Below, in pieces: positions 51,460-62,445 of a stretch of DNA of 64,000 nucleotides. Position 1 is the stretch's first letter; each line of letters opens with the position of its first letter. The notes under the pieces are model-generated. The model had not been told where the DNA came from. It searched no databases and saw nothing but the letters and a program-made list of their open reading frames with translations. Source of the stretch: Chromobacterium sp. IIBBL 290-4 (lineage in GTDB: Bacteria; Pseudomonadota; Gammaproteobacteria; Burkholderiales; Chromobacteriaceae); assembly GCF_024207115.1 (NCBI RefSeq), contig NZ_CP100128.1, positions 1,984,001 to 2,048,000 of the forward strand. The letters are read 5' to 3'. The position numbers and the translations under genes were made by a program.

Positions 51460-52855
51460 AAGTTTGGCGCAATGGTTTGCCCCATCGCTGACGCGAAGGG
51501 TGCTGCTCGCCTTGTTGCTGGCTTTCGCCCTGATCTGGCTGGTGTTGGTGGTTCGGGATTACCGTGAAGCGATGTCGGTGCAGGCGCGACACAAAACCTT
51601 GTTGAGGCAGGCAAATATGTTTGCCGGAGTATTGGACGGGGTGGATGAAGATCAAGCGGTGCAGGCGCTGCGTACCGTGGAAGCGCTGATGAATGCGGCC
51701 CGGCGCGACGCGACCAACTCTGTGATCGCTTATCCTGGCGATATACGGATTTTGATGCTCGCCCCGGATGGCGCGCGCATCTATGCCTCCCCAGGCATGG
51801 AGAGGGCGGATCTGCTTATACGCAATGTGGATCTGGGCCATGGAGTGATTCGCCTTGAGGGGCGGGAGTACTGGGCTGCGGAGCGCGTTTATCCAAAGTT
51901 CCGCTTGGTGGTTTTCGAACCGGTGATTCCGGATGAGGACGCGCTGTCATTTTTGTTCAGACAGTATGTGACGCCATTGGCCATCGCGTTTCCTTTGATT
52001 TTATTGCCGTTGTGGCTGGCGGTGTCGCGCGGCTTGCGCCCTCTGAGGACGCTGTCGGCTTATCTGCATAGCCGGGATAAGACTGACTTTTCTCCATTGT
52101 CTTTGCCGGCGCCTTATCGGGAATTGAAGCCTGTGGTGCAGGCGCTGGACGAGTTATTGCGGCGCAGCCGCGACAGCATCGCCCGCGAACGCGCCATCGT
52201 GCAGGATGCGGCCCATGAAATGCGTACGCCGCTGGCGGTGATTTCCACCCAGGCGCATGCCTTGGCCAGCGAAAACGACGCCGAAGCGAGGCAGCAAAAC
52301 CTGGCCGCTTTGGAGCAGGCGGTGGCCCGCCATTCCCATTTGGTGCAGCAGCTGTTGCGGCTGGCGGCGCTGGAGGGCGGGGAGGAAGAGCGTCGGCAGC
52401 CAGTCGATCTGGTCGAAGTGACGCGCAATGCCTTGATCGGACTGTCGCCGCGGGCGGAAGCGCAAGGCATGGAGCTGGAGCTGGACTCGTCGGATGGCTT
52501 GCCGGCCAGCTTGGCCTTGGTTTCCTTCCTCTCCATTGTGGACAATTTACTGTCCAATGCGGTGGCGTATGGCCGCGTCGGCGGCCGCGTCCGGGTGCGC
52601 CTTGCCGCCGCCGAGGGGTGGGTCGAGTTGGCGGTGGCGGATGACGGGCCAGGCATCGCCGTGGAGGACAGACCGCATCTGTTCGAGCGCTTTTATCGGG
52701 GCAAAACGGCAAGCGCGCCGGGCTCCGGCTTGGGGCTCGCCATTGTTTGGCAGGCGGTGCAGGCGCAGGGCGGCCATATCCGGATAGAAGAAGGTTTGGA
52801 CGGCCGGGGCGTCGCGTTTCATGTCAGCCTGCCTTTATTGTCGCTATCTGACTAG
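51449..52855 (+). CDS. Sensor histidine kinase (TctE/QseC type)
   Basis: This 468-residue inner-membrane kinase has membrane helices at about residues 17-36 and 172-194 enclosing a periplasmic domain of about 135 residues like the 2CSK_N domain of TctE. A HAMP-less linker (GLRPLRTLSAYLHSRDKTDF) follows, then H256 in DAAHEMRTPLAVI, and the ATPase boxes NLLSNAVAYG, DDGPGIAVED and GSGLGLAIVWQAV. Its signal is unknown; TctE relatives sense carboxylic acids. Confidence 0.9.
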   Translation: MWFKSLAQWFAPSLTRRVLLALLLAFALIWLVLVVRDYREAMSVQARHKTLLRQANMFAGVLDGVDEDQAVQALRTVEALMNAARRDATNSVIAYPGDIRILMLAPDGARIYASPGMERADLLIRNVDLGHGVIRLEGREYWAAERVYPKFRLVVFEPVIPDEDALSFLFRQYVTPLAIAFPLILLPLWLAVSRGLRPLRTLSAYLHSRDKTDFSPLSLPAPYRELKPVVQALDELLRRSRDSIARERAIVQDAAHEMRTPLAVISTQAHALASENDAEARQQNLAALEQAVARHSHLVQQLLRLAALEGGEEERRQPVDLVEVTRNALIGLSPRAEAQGMELELDSSDGLPASLALVSFLSIVDNLLSNAVAYGRVGGRVRVRLAAAEGWVELAVADDGPGIAVEDRPHLFERFYRGKTASAPGSGLGLAIVWQAVQAQGGHIRIEEGLDGRGVAFHVSLPLLSLSD

Positions 52856-52873
52856 CGGTGCTTCAGGTTTGTC

Positions 52874-52898
52874 CAAGCGCGTAATGCGCTTGTTTTTT
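52874..52898 (+). terminator. Rho-independent terminator of the two-component operon
   Basis: CAAGCGC, loop GTAAT, GCGCTTG, then six T. Confidence 0.85.
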
Positions 52899-53039
52899 AC
52901 GCCAAAATTCTACAATTTGTCTAAATAAAATAGTTGGACATGCAGTGTGACGAATTTGATACAGATTTTTCCTATCAAATTTGACCTTGTGTCTCATGTT
53001 TGAGTAGTCTGCTTCAAAACATGCTGCAGGAGCACATTG

Positions 53040-54827
<1,788 letters not shown>

Positions 54828-55020
54828 AAGCGATTTCGTATCCCGGCGCGGCCAGATGGCGCCAAGGGGAGGCGGCAAGGTTTTCCATCCCGTCCTTGTC
54901 GTTGCGCCCCGCGGAGCATCCGGCCAAGCCCAAAGGCTTTCACTCCATCCCCGCGTGAAATCCTGCGCAGGCCTATCCGGCCGAACCCATGCCGCTTCAT
55001 GCCCATAAGGCTGCAAGCAC

Positions 55021-55045
55021 AACGCCGACCCACAAGGTCGGCGTT
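55021..55045. terminator. Hairpin between leuA and the convergent membrane gene
   Basis: AACGCCGACC, loop CACAA, GGTCGGCGTT; a perfect 10-bp stem 193 bases after leuA and 18 bases beyond the stop of the convergent gene. T-runs are weak on both strands. Confidence 0.6.
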
Positions 55046-55063
55046 GGCGTTTCAGCCGTTTGA

Positions 55064-55510
55064 CTATCGAGCGGCCAAGGCAGGGGCCGATGGGGCCAGC
55101 ATGCGGCGGTAGCCGGACATTTTGCTCCAATGCACGATCCACAGCACCAGCGCCGGAATGGCGGCCAATAGATTGACGTAGGGAATCAAGCACAGCGCTT
55201 GCAGTATCACCAGCGCCACGCTGATGCCGAAACCGCCGTCGCCGGCCAGCTGTCTTTGCGCCAGCTCTTTCTTCAGCGCGCCGGAGAGCAGCAGGATGTA
55301 AATCATGTACCAGATCAGACCCAGGCCAGGTATCAAGCCCAGCCAGATCAGCGCGCCGGGAAAAGGGCGGTTGTTCTCGCTGACCGCATTCATTGCTTGA
55401 TGCAGGGTCAGGAAATAAAAGATGCCGACTGCGAGCAGCAGGGCGGCAATCACCACCAGGGCCATGATGCCCATGCCGGCAAGGGTGGAGAATACGGCGG
55501 TTTCATTCAT
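55064..55510 (-). CDS. Four-helix membrane protein of unknown function
   Basis: This 148-residue protein has about four hydrophobic helices: residues 11-33, 50-74, 92-112 and 113-126. A GALIWLGLIPGLGLIWYMIY segment and a basic loop (LKKELAQRQ) stand out. The pattern recalls small DUF4328/DUF805-like proteins, but I cannot name a family. It is transcribed alone, convergent with leuA. Confidence 0.65.
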   Translation of the reverse strand: MNETAVFSTLAGMGIMALVVIAALLLAVGIFYFLTLHQAMNAVSENNRPFPGALIWLGLIPGLGLIWYMIYILLLSGALKKELAQRQLAGDGGFGISVALVILQALCLIPYVNLLAAIPALVLWIVHWSKMSGYRRMLAPSAPALAAR

Positions 55511-55603
55511 GGGATGTTCCGAAGGCGTGAAGGAAAAATGATTCTGGCATGACTTTTTGGCTTTTATTTGTCATGCTGTTCTTTTTGCCTGTGGGGTTTG
55601 GCC

Positions 55604-56605
55604 ATGGTTCAGTCTTTGCGTCGCGGCGATCTGGTCGCCTGTTTCAGTCCTTCTTTTCCGATCGCCGTTCGCCAGCCGGCGCGTTATCAACGCGCGGTCG
55701 AGTTTCTAGGCCGCCAAGGTCTGCGTTTTCTGCCCGGGAACTTGACGGATAGCGACGATCATTACCGTTCCGGCAGCGCGCGGGAACGGGCCGAGGAATT
55801 AAACGCGCTGCTGCGCAATCCGGAAGTGCGCTGCATCTTGTCCACCATAGGCGGCACCAACAGCAATGCCATGCTGCCCTATCTGGATTATGAGGCGTTC
55901 CGGAAAGACCCCAAGATCGTGGTCGGCTATTCCGATACCACCGCGATTCTGCTGGCGCTGTACGCCAAGACCGGCGTGCCGACGTTTTACGGGCCGGCGC
56001 TGGTGGCTTCCTTGGGCGAGTTTCCGCCGCTGGCCGATGAGATCTGGCGCTATTTCGCCGCCATCGTCATGGATCCGCCGGCTTATCCGTTGCGCTTGCC
56101 GACGCCAACGCACTGGACGGACGAGTTTCTGCCTTGGGAAAAGCAGGATCGCGCCAAAATCATGCAGGCCAACCAATGGCGCTGTTTGCAGCCGGGGAGG
56201 GCCGAGGGGCGCTTGATCGGCGGCAACCTCAATACTTTGTACGGATTCCTGGCCAGCCCCTATTTCCCGGCCTTGCGGCAGGGCGATATCTTGCTGTTGG
56301 AGGATGGTTTGAAGGACGCGGCCACGGTGGAAAAGAACTTCGCCATGCTGAAACTGGCCGGCGTGTTCGACAAGGTGGGCGCGGTGCTGTTGGGCAAGCA
56401 CGAGCTCTTCAATGACTGCGGCACCGGCCGCTTGCCGTCGGACATTCTGTTGGAAATTTTGGATGGCCAATCGTTGCCGATCCTGGCCGATTTCGATTGC
56501 GGCCATACCCTGCCGCAATTGACCCTGCCGATAGGCGCGCGGATACGGGTGGATGCGGCGGCGCGATCTGTGGAAGTGCTGGAAGATTGGCGCGAGCTGG
56601 TGTAG
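55604..56605 (+). CDS. S66-family serine peptidase, MccF/LD-carboxypeptidase type
   Basis: This 333-residue protein has the S66 fold: the nucleophile S110 in VVGYSDTTAILLALY, CILSTIGGTNSNAMLPYLDY, the GGNLNTLYGFLASPYF loop and the late histidine in FDCGHTLPQLTLPIG. The GGTNSN loop and FYGPALVASLGE resemble MccF, which detoxifies microcin C-type nucleotide peptides, more than LdcA, which trims murein tetrapeptides. ATG 55604 starts the conserved part; the frame is open 12 codons further upstream. Function between the two is undecided. Confidence 0.85.
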   Translation: MVQSLRRGDLVACFSPSFPIAVRQPARYQRAVEFLGRQGLRFLPGNLTDSDDHYRSGSARERAEELNALLRNPEVRCILSTIGGTNSNAMLPYLDYEAFRKDPKIVVGYSDTTAILLALYAKTGVPTFYGPALVASLGEFPPLADEIWRYFAAIVMDPPAYPLRLPTPTHWTDEFLPWEKQDRAKIMQANQWRCLQPGRAEGRLIGGNLNTLYGFLASPYFPALRQGDILLLEDGLKDAATVEKNFAMLKLAGVFDKVGAVLLGKHELFNDCGTGRLPSDILLEILDGQSLPILADFDCGHTLPQLTLPIGARIRVDAAARSVEVLEDWRELV

Positions 56606-56659
56606 AACGTGGCTCCAGTCCGCTGTAGGCGGGTAAAGCACCATTGCTAAGGAGCGCGC

Positions 56660-57286
56660 ATGAGTCAGGGATTTTTCATTACCGGCACCGATACCGAAAT
56701 CGGCAAGACCCATTCCGCGGTCGCCTTGATCCGCCATTATCAGGCGCAGGGCCAGTCTGTATTGGCGATGAAGCCGGTGGCTTCCGGCTGCGAGATCCTG
56801 CCTGATGGGCGCTGGCATAACGATGATGTGGCGCGTCTGACTGCCGCCAGCGGTCAGACGGATATCGATTTGATGAATCCTTACCGCTTCTTGCCGCCGG
56901 TGTCGCCGCACATCGCCGCGCGGGAGGCGGGAGTGGAAATCGAGCTGCCGCGCATCGCCGAGCATTACCGCCGCCTGGCCGCCCAAGCCGACATCGTGCT
57001 GGTGGAAGGGGCCGGCGGCTGGCTGGCGCCCTTGAGCGACAAGCTGTTCATGGAAGATCTGGCGCGCGATCTGGCCCTGCCGGTGATTCTGGTGGTGGGC
57101 ATGCGGCTGGGCTGCATCAACCACGCGCTGTTGACGGCGCGCGCCATTCAGAGCTGCGGCCTGCAACTGGCCGGCTGGATCGCCAATTGCCCGCAGCCGC
57201 GACAGACGGCTTATGAGGCGAATCTGGACACGCTGCGGCGCCATATCCCGGCGCCTTTGCTGCTGGAAATACCCTTTCAGTCTTGA
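56660..57286 (+). CDS. bioD: Dethiobiotin synthetase
   Basis: This 208-residue enzyme closes the ureido ring of dethiobiotin using ATP and CO2 in biotin synthesis. The P-loop GFFITGTDTEIGKTHSAVAL, MKPVASGCEI, and VLVEGAGGWLAPLSD are diagnostic. AAGGAGCGCGC precedes the ATG. No other bio gene adjoins it; the flanking genes are a peptidase and a beta-lactamase. Confidence 0.95.
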   Translation: MSQGFFITGTDTEIGKTHSAVALIRHYQAQGQSVLAMKPVASGCEILPDGRWHNDDVARLTAASGQTDIDLMNPYRFLPPVSPHIAAREAGVEIELPRIAEHYRRLAAQADIVLVEGAGGWLAPLSDKLFMEDLARDLALPVILVVGMRLGCINHALLTARAIQSCGLQLAGWIANCPQPRQTAYEANLDTLRRHIPAPLLLEIPFQS

Positions 57287-57365
57287 CGCCTGGGGAACAT
57301 TCGCGCAATGGATTTGCCTGAAGGCGGGAGGTTTTAAAATTTTCGTCCCTTTGCAGGTAAATCGC

Positions 57366-58175
57366 ATGAAACTCTTTTTCCTCTCGGCCGGCGCCATGCT
57401 GGCCGTTCTTGCCGCGCCTTCCCAGGCGAGGGTGGTATGCACAGCCATCTCCGACGGCGAGAGCGGCCGCGTGCTTTCGCAGCAGGGCGACTGCGCCACT
57501 CGCGTCACGCCGGCCTCCACCTTCAAAATCGCCCTGGCGGCGATGGGCTATGACGCGGGCGTGCTGAAAAGCGAGCACGAGCCGAGCTGGCCGTATCGCC
57601 CAGGCTATGTCGATTGGGGCGGCGACAACTGGAAGCAGAACACCGATCCCACCCGTTGGCTGAAATATTCGGTGGTGTGGTATTCGCAGCAGATCGCCCA
57701 ACGCTTGGGCGAGCAAAAGCTGAGCGACTATGCGCGTTCTTTTGGCTACGGCAATGCCGACTTTTCCGGCGATCCCGGCAAGCGCAACGGTTTGGAGCGC
57801 GCCTGGATAGGTTCGTCGCTGAAGGTGTCGCCGCTGGAGCAAGTGGCTTTTCTGAACAAACTGCTGAATGATAAGTTGCCGGTTTCCAAGGAGGCGCAAA
57901 GGCTGACGCGCGCCATCGTCGAAACCTCGGCCTTGCCTGGCGGCGGAAGCGCGCATGGCAAAACCGGCATGGCCTATCCGAGGCTGGACAACGGCGAGCA
58001 GGATCTGACCCATCCTTACGGCTGGTTTGTCGGCTGGACGGAGCAAGACGGGCGCAAGCTGGTGTTCGCGCGCTTGATTCAGGATGACCGCAAGGAAAGC
58101 GGCACTGCCGGCGTGCGCGCCCGCGAAGCCTTCTTGCGCGAATTGCCGGGCATCGCGGCGTCCTTGCCGCGTTGA
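57366..58175 (+). CDS. Class D (OXA-type) beta-lactamase
   Basis: This 269-residue secreted enzyme has a 21-residue signal peptide and the class D motifs: S51-T-F-K in TPASTFKIALAAMG, the SxV-type YSVVWYSQQIAQRLG, YGN in SFGYGNADFSG and KTG in AHGKTGMAYP. The active-site serine is acylated by beta-lactams and freed with the carboxylated K54. Its GC content and setting between chromosomal genes suggest an intrinsic rather than a mobile gene. The spectrum of drugs hydrolysed cannot be predicted from the sequence alone. Confidence 0.93.
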   Translation: MKLFFLSAGAMLAVLAAPSQARVVCTAISDGESGRVLSQQGDCATRVTPASTFKIALAAMGYDAGVLKSEHEPSWPYRPGYVDWGGDNWKQNTDPTRWLKYSVVWYSQQIAQRLGEQKLSDYARSFGYGNADFSGDPGKRNGLERAWIGSSLKVSPLEQVAFLNKLLNDKLPVSKEAQRLTRAIVETSALPGGGSAHGKTGMAYPRLDNGEQDLTHPYGWFVGWTEQDGRKLVFARLIQDDRKESGTAGVRAREAFLRELPGIAASLPR

Positions 58176-58199
58176 GGCCTTAATTTTCCATTAAGGCCT
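58175..58199. terminator. Convergent terminator overlapping two stop codons
   Basis: AGGCCTTAA, loop TTTTCCA, TTAAGGCCT is a perfect 9-bp stem. It includes the last base of the beta-lactamase stop and the whole stop codon of the HD-GYP gene. Confidence 0.7.
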
Positions 58200-59445
58200 T
58201 GGCCAGCGACTGAAAAGGCGTCTGCTCCCTGGGCGTCAATTTTTCGATGTGCAGCGCCACCTGACGGGCGAGATTGCGCAGCCGCCAGCGGGTTTCGCCT
58301 ATGACGCACCATAATTCGCGGGAGAGCTCTTCGTCCTTGTGGTCTTGCGGCAACTCGCTGGCCCCGGTGCTGGTGATGGCCCTCTGTATGGTGTTGAATC
58401 GCGCCATGCTGTCATCCAGCAAACGCATGGCTGGGGGCGACATGCCGGCATCCAGCTCTTTCATCGCCCAGAAGCGCTGGGTGAGCCGGCCTATCGTCTG
58501 CAGCAATTGCTGCAGTTGTTTGCTCAAGTCCGGCACGCTCATGGTTGGCGGCGGCAGGCTTTTGCTGCTGAGCCGGTTGACCTTGCATAACATCGAGACC
58601 AGGTTGTAATCGAATTCGCCGGGCAGGATTTTCAAGGCGGTGTCGATGCGTTGCGGGAAGAACGGTTCTCTTCCCAGCAATTGGCAGATGGTGTCCGCCA
58701 GCATCAGGATTTGCCCGCCCGTGTTCAATTTGTCGCCTTGTGTGCCTAAAGGGTAGCCGCTGCCGTCCAGCCGCTCATGATGCTGCAGAATGGCCAGCGC
58801 CACCGGCCGCGGCTGCTCCAGGCCGCCGAGCGCCAGCAGCAGCTGGCAACCCAGCACGGGATGGTTGACGATGTGGCGCCATTCTTCCGGCTGCAGCGTA
58901 TGGGGCGCCGCAAGGAAGGCGGGATCGATATACAGCTCGCCGATATCATGCAGCAAGGCCGCCAGGGCGATCTGCTGCTGTTCCTGGCTGGATAGATTGA
59001 GCTGGCGCGCGATGCCGATGGACAGCAGGCACACGCGCAAGGCATGGTCCAACTCGCCTTGGTGGCGCATGGCCGCCAGCCATAGCGCCAACGGGCCTTT
59101 CAAGGGCAAGAGTTTGAGAATGGCTATGCTGTTGTTGCACTCGTCCACCTGTCCCAATAGCGCTTGCAGGAAGCGCGAGTCCTGCAGTACGTGGCGGCTG
59201 CGCTGCGGCAGCACCAGCCTGGGCTCGAAAGCCGGGGCCTGCAATAACTTCTCCAAGGGCTGCCTCAGGCGGTTTTGGCCCAGTTTTTCCGGCCAGTTGC
59301 CATCCGGCGAATCCCCCGCGCTCAGCAACACCCGTCCCTCCTGATCTAGCACATCCTCAGCCAGCCTGGCCCGGCAGTCGCCCTGCAGACCAATCAAGCG
59401 GTTGAGCCAGAAGGGATTGACGAGTGTGAAGTCGTTGTCGCGCAT
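58180..59445 (-). CDS. HD-GYP domain protein, probable cyclic di-GMP phosphodiesterase
   Basis: This 421-residue cytoplasmic protein has an HD-GYP domain at about residues 120-285: H134 in ELDHALRVCLLS, HD at 166-167 in ALLHDIGELYID, NHPVLGCQLLLAL and HHERLDGSGYP at 222-232. These are the metal-binding and GYP residues of c-di-GMP phosphodiesterases. The N-terminal part (residues 1-110) resembles no receiver or PAS domain I recognise, and the C-terminal 130 residues are helical. Its signal is unknown. It is convergent with the beta-lactamase. Confidence 0.88.
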   Translation of the reverse strand: MRDNDFTLVNPFWLNRLIGLQGDCRARLAEDVLDQEGRVLLSAGDSPDGNWPEKLGQNRLRQPLEKLLQAPAFEPRLVLPQRSRHVLQDSRFLQALLGQVDECNNSIAILKLLPLKGPLALWLAAMRHQGELDHALRVCLLSIGIARQLNLSSQEQQQIALAALLHDIGELYIDPAFLAAPHTLQPEEWRHIVNHPVLGCQLLLALGGLEQPRPVALAILQHHERLDGSGYPLGTQGDKLNTGGQILMLADTICQLLGREPFFPQRIDTALKILPGEFDYNLVSMLCKVNRLSSKSLPPPTMSVPDLSKQLQQLLQTIGRLTQRFWAMKELDAGMSPPAMRLLDDSMARFNTIQRAITSTGASELPQDHKDEELSRELWCVIGETRWRLRNLARQVALHIEKLTPREQTPFQSLAKALMEN

Positions 59446-59665
59446 GATGAGGCTGAGGAGTGAGTGCGGCCGTTCTTCAGTTAAGGCGATTTATCGACGG
59501 TTGCAAGCGTGGGCTGCGTAGTTATCCGGATGTCCCGTTCTGATGCGTTGCATCATGACGTCTTCTTGTTTTTCCAGGCTTAGTTTCTACGATGAAAGCA
59601 TGCCGGCGGAAAGCCGGTCGCTGTGCATGCATCGCATTGTTCGGTCGCTTGACCTAGGGGGAAAC

Positions 59666-60781
59666 ATGTTTTGTTTGCGCATTTTTTTGTGCTGTCTGCT
59701 GCTCACTCAAAGCGTGGCGGCCGCGCAGTTCAATCTTCAAACGCCAGTCACCCCATTGGCTCGCGTCGAATACCATCTGCACACCATTCTGCTGGTCATT
59801 ACCGGCGTCATCTTTCTCGCCGTCTTTCTGGTGATGCTGTATTCCATCCTTCGCCACCGCAAGTCGGCCGGACACGAGGCCAAGCAGTTTCACGAAAACA
59901 TCACGGTGGAAATCATCTGGACGGTGGTGCCGCTGTTGATCCTGGTGCTGATGGCGCTGCCTGCCACGCGCGCGGTGCTGGCGCAGAAAAGCACCCGCAG
60001 CGAGGACATGACCATCAAGGTGACCGGCTATCAGTGGAAATGGCGTTACGACTACCTGGACGACAATTTCGGCTTCGTCAGTCATTTGTCCACGCCGCGC
60101 GACCAGATCGAAGGCCGCGCGCCGCCAAGCGGAAATTATCTTTTGGAAGTGGACGAGCCGCTGGTGGTGCCGACCAATCGCAAGATCCGCTTGCTGCTCA
60201 CCGCCAATGACGTGATCCACTCCTGGTGGGTGCCGCAACTGGGGGTGAAGCAGGACGCCATTCCCGGCTTCCTGCGCGACAGCTGGATGCTGATCGAAAA
60301 GCCGGGTACTTATCGCGGCCAATGCTCGGAGCTGTGCGGCAAGGATCACGGCTTCATGCCCATCGTGGTGGAGGCCAAGTCGCCGGAGGACTACGCCAAG
60401 TGGCGAGAGGCCAAGATGAAGCAATTGGCGGCCGGCGCCGATGACCCCAACAAGGTGTGGCAATTGGCGGATTTGAAGGCGCGGGGCGAGAAGGTCTACA
60501 CCCAGAATTGCATTCCCTGCCATCAGGCCAACGGCAAGGGCATACCCGGCACTTTCCCGGCGCTGGACGGCTCGCCCATCGCCACCGGCGACAAGGCCGC
60601 GCATATCGAGATCGTGCTGTTCGGCGGCAAAAAGAATCCGGCGATGGCGGCCTGGGGCAAGCAATTGTCCGATACCGACATCGCGGCGGTGATCACCTAC
60701 GAACGCAATAGCTGGGGCAACCATACCGGCCAGGTCGTGCAGCCCAAGGAAGTCAAGGCTGCTCGCGGCAAGACGGCATAA
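59666..60781 (+). CDS. ctaC: Cytochrome c oxidase subunit II with fused cytochrome c (caa3 type)
   Basis: This 371-residue protein has a signal peptide, two membrane helices (about residues 37-60 and 82-104), the CuA domain with NDVIHSWWVPQLGVK and GQCSELCGKDHGFMPIV, and a C-terminal cytochrome c domain with the heme motif CIPCH and a probable Met ligand in KKNPAMAAWG. CuA accepts electrons and passes them to subunit I. ATG 59666 has AGGGGGA upstream and starts a proper signal peptide; the longer frame is not conserved. It opens the oxidase operon. Confidence 0.95.
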   Translation: MFCLRIFLCCLLLTQSVAAAQFNLQTPVTPLARVEYHLHTILLVITGVIFLAVFLVMLYSILRHRKSAGHEAKQFHENITVEIIWTVVPLLILVLMALPATRAVLAQKSTRSEDMTIKVTGYQWKWRYDYLDDNFGFVSHLSTPRDQIEGRAPPSGNYLLEVDEPLVVPTNRKIRLLLTANDVIHSWWVPQLGVKQDAIPGFLRDSWMLIEKPGTYRGQCSELCGKDHGFMPIVVEAKSPEDYAKWREAKMKQLAAGADDPNKVWQLADLKARGEKVYTQNCIPCHQANGKGIPGTFPALDGSPIATGDKAAHIEIVLFGGKKNPAMAAWGKQLSDTDIAAVITYERNSWGNHTGQVVQPKEVKAARGKTA

Positions 60782-60791
60782 GGAGTCGAGC

Positions 60792-62435
60792 ATGGCAATC
60801 GCGGAAACCACTCACGCCGGCGGCCTCCCTCACGGCAAGCCGCATGGCATCATGCGCTGGCTGATGGCCACCAACCACAAGGACATCGGCACGATGTATC
60901 TGTGGTTCTCTTTCACCATGTTTCTGTCGGGCGGGGTCCTGGCGCTTTGCATTCGCGCCGAGCTGTTCAGTCCCGGCCTGCGGCTGTTCCAGCCCGAGCT
61001 GTTCAATCAGCTGACTACGCTGCATGGCCTGATCATGGTGTTCGGCGCCATCATGCCGGCTTTCACCGGCATGGCCAACTGGATGTTGCCGCTGATGATA
61101 GGCGCGCCGGACATGGCATTCGCGCGGATGAACAACTGGAGCTTCTGGCTGTTGCCGCCGGCCGCGCTGTTGCTGCTGATGTCGTTCGCGGTGCCCGGCG
61201 GCGCGGCCGCGGCGGGGTGGACGCTGTATGCGCCCTTGTCCACTCAGATGGGCATGGGCATGGACATGACCATCTTCGCCATCCACATTCTGGGCATCAG
61301 CTCCATCATGGGTTCGATCAACATCATCGTCACCATCCTAAACTTGCGCGCGCCGGGGATGACGCTGATGAGAATGCCGATGTTCGCCTGGGCGAGCCTG
61401 ATCACAGCCTATCTGATCATCGCGGTGATGCCGGTGCTGGCCGGCGTGGTCACCATGGTGCTGACCGACCGCCATTTCGGCACTCACTTCTTCAATGCCG
61501 CCGGCGGCGGCGACCCCATCCTGTACCAGCACGTGTTCTGGTTCTTCGGTCACCCCGAGGTCTACATCATGGCGCTGCCGGCCTTCGGCATCGTCAGCCA
61601 GGTGATCCCCACTTTCGCCCGCAAGCCTTTGTTCGGCTACACCTCCATGGTGTACGCCACCAGCTCCATCGGCGTGCTGTCCTTCATGGTGTGGGCGCAC
61701 CATATGTTCGTCACCGGCATGCCGGCAACGGCCCAGCTGTTCTTCATGTACGCCACCATGCTGATCGCGGTGCCGACCGGGGTCAAAGTGTTCAACTGGA
61801 TCGCCACCATGTGGCAGGGCGCCATGAGTTTCGAGACGCCGATGCTGTTTTCCATCGGCTTCATTCTGCTGTTCACCATAGGCGGCTTGTCCGGCATCAC
61901 GCTGAGCGTGGCGGCGGTGGATGTGCAGTTGCATGCCAGTTATTACGTCGTGGCCCACTTCCATTACGTGCTGGTGGCCGGCGCGCTGTTCAGCCTGTTT
62001 TCGGCCATCTATTACTGGTTTCCCAAGATGAGCGGCCGGATGTATCACGAGGGGCTGGGCAAGCTGCATTTCTGGTGGTCGATGATCTGGTTCAACGTCA
62101 CCTTCTTCCCGATGCACTTCCTGGGTTTGGCCGGCATGCCGCGGCGGATTCCCGACTACGCGCTGCAATTCACCGACTTCAATCGCATCGCCAGCGTCGG
62201 CGCCTTCATGTTCGGGCTGGGGCAGCTGATTTTCCTCTACAACATCCTGCATTCGCTGCGCCATGGCGCCAAGGCGCCGCACAAGCCATGGGAGGGCGCC
62301 AATACGCTGGAATGGGAGCTACCGACGCCGGCGCCGTATCACAGTTTTGAACAGCCTCCCAAGGTGGAGGTGGCGGAGAACGGGGTGATCCTGTCCTGCC
62401 AGGATCATGGCTCCGCCCACCACGACCACCACTGA
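60792..62435 (+). CDS. ctaD: Cytochrome c oxidase subunit I
   Basis: This 547-residue protein has twelve membrane helices and binds heme a and the heme a3/CuB centre where oxygen is reduced. HGLIMVFGAIMPAFTGMANW holds a heme a histidine, HVFWFFGHPEVYIMALPAFG the CuB/Tyr cross-link region, WAHHMFVTG two CuB histidines, and VVAHFHYVLVAGALFSLF the heme ligands. The glutamate of the D-channel is in GHPEVYI-preceding context typical of A-type oxidases. It follows ctaC by ten bases. Confidence 0.97.
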   Translation: MAIAETTHAGGLPHGKPHGIMRWLMATNHKDIGTMYLWFSFTMFLSGGVLALCIRAELFSPGLRLFQPELFNQLTTLHGLIMVFGAIMPAFTGMANWMLPLMIGAPDMAFARMNNWSFWLLPPAALLLLMSFAVPGGAAAAGWTLYAPLSTQMGMGMDMTIFAIHILGISSIMGSINIIVTILNLRAPGMTLMRMPMFAWASLITAYLIIAVMPVLAGVVTMVLTDRHFGTHFFNAAGGGDPILYQHVFWFFGHPEVYIMALPAFGIVSQVIPTFARKPLFGYTSMVYATSSIGVLSFMVWAHHMFVTGMPATAQLFFMYATMLIAVPTGVKVFNWIATMWQGAMSFETPMLFSIGFILLFTIGGLSGITLSVAAVDVQLHASYYVVAHFHYVLVAGALFSLFSAIYYWFPKMSGRMYHEGLGKLHFWWSMIWFNVTFFPMHFLGLAGMPRRIPDYALQFTDFNRIASVGAFMFGLGQLIFLYNILHSLRHGAKAPHKPWEGANTLEWELPTPAPYHSFEQPPKVEVAENGVILSCQDHGSAHHDHH

Positions 62436-62445
62436 GCGCGCGGCG

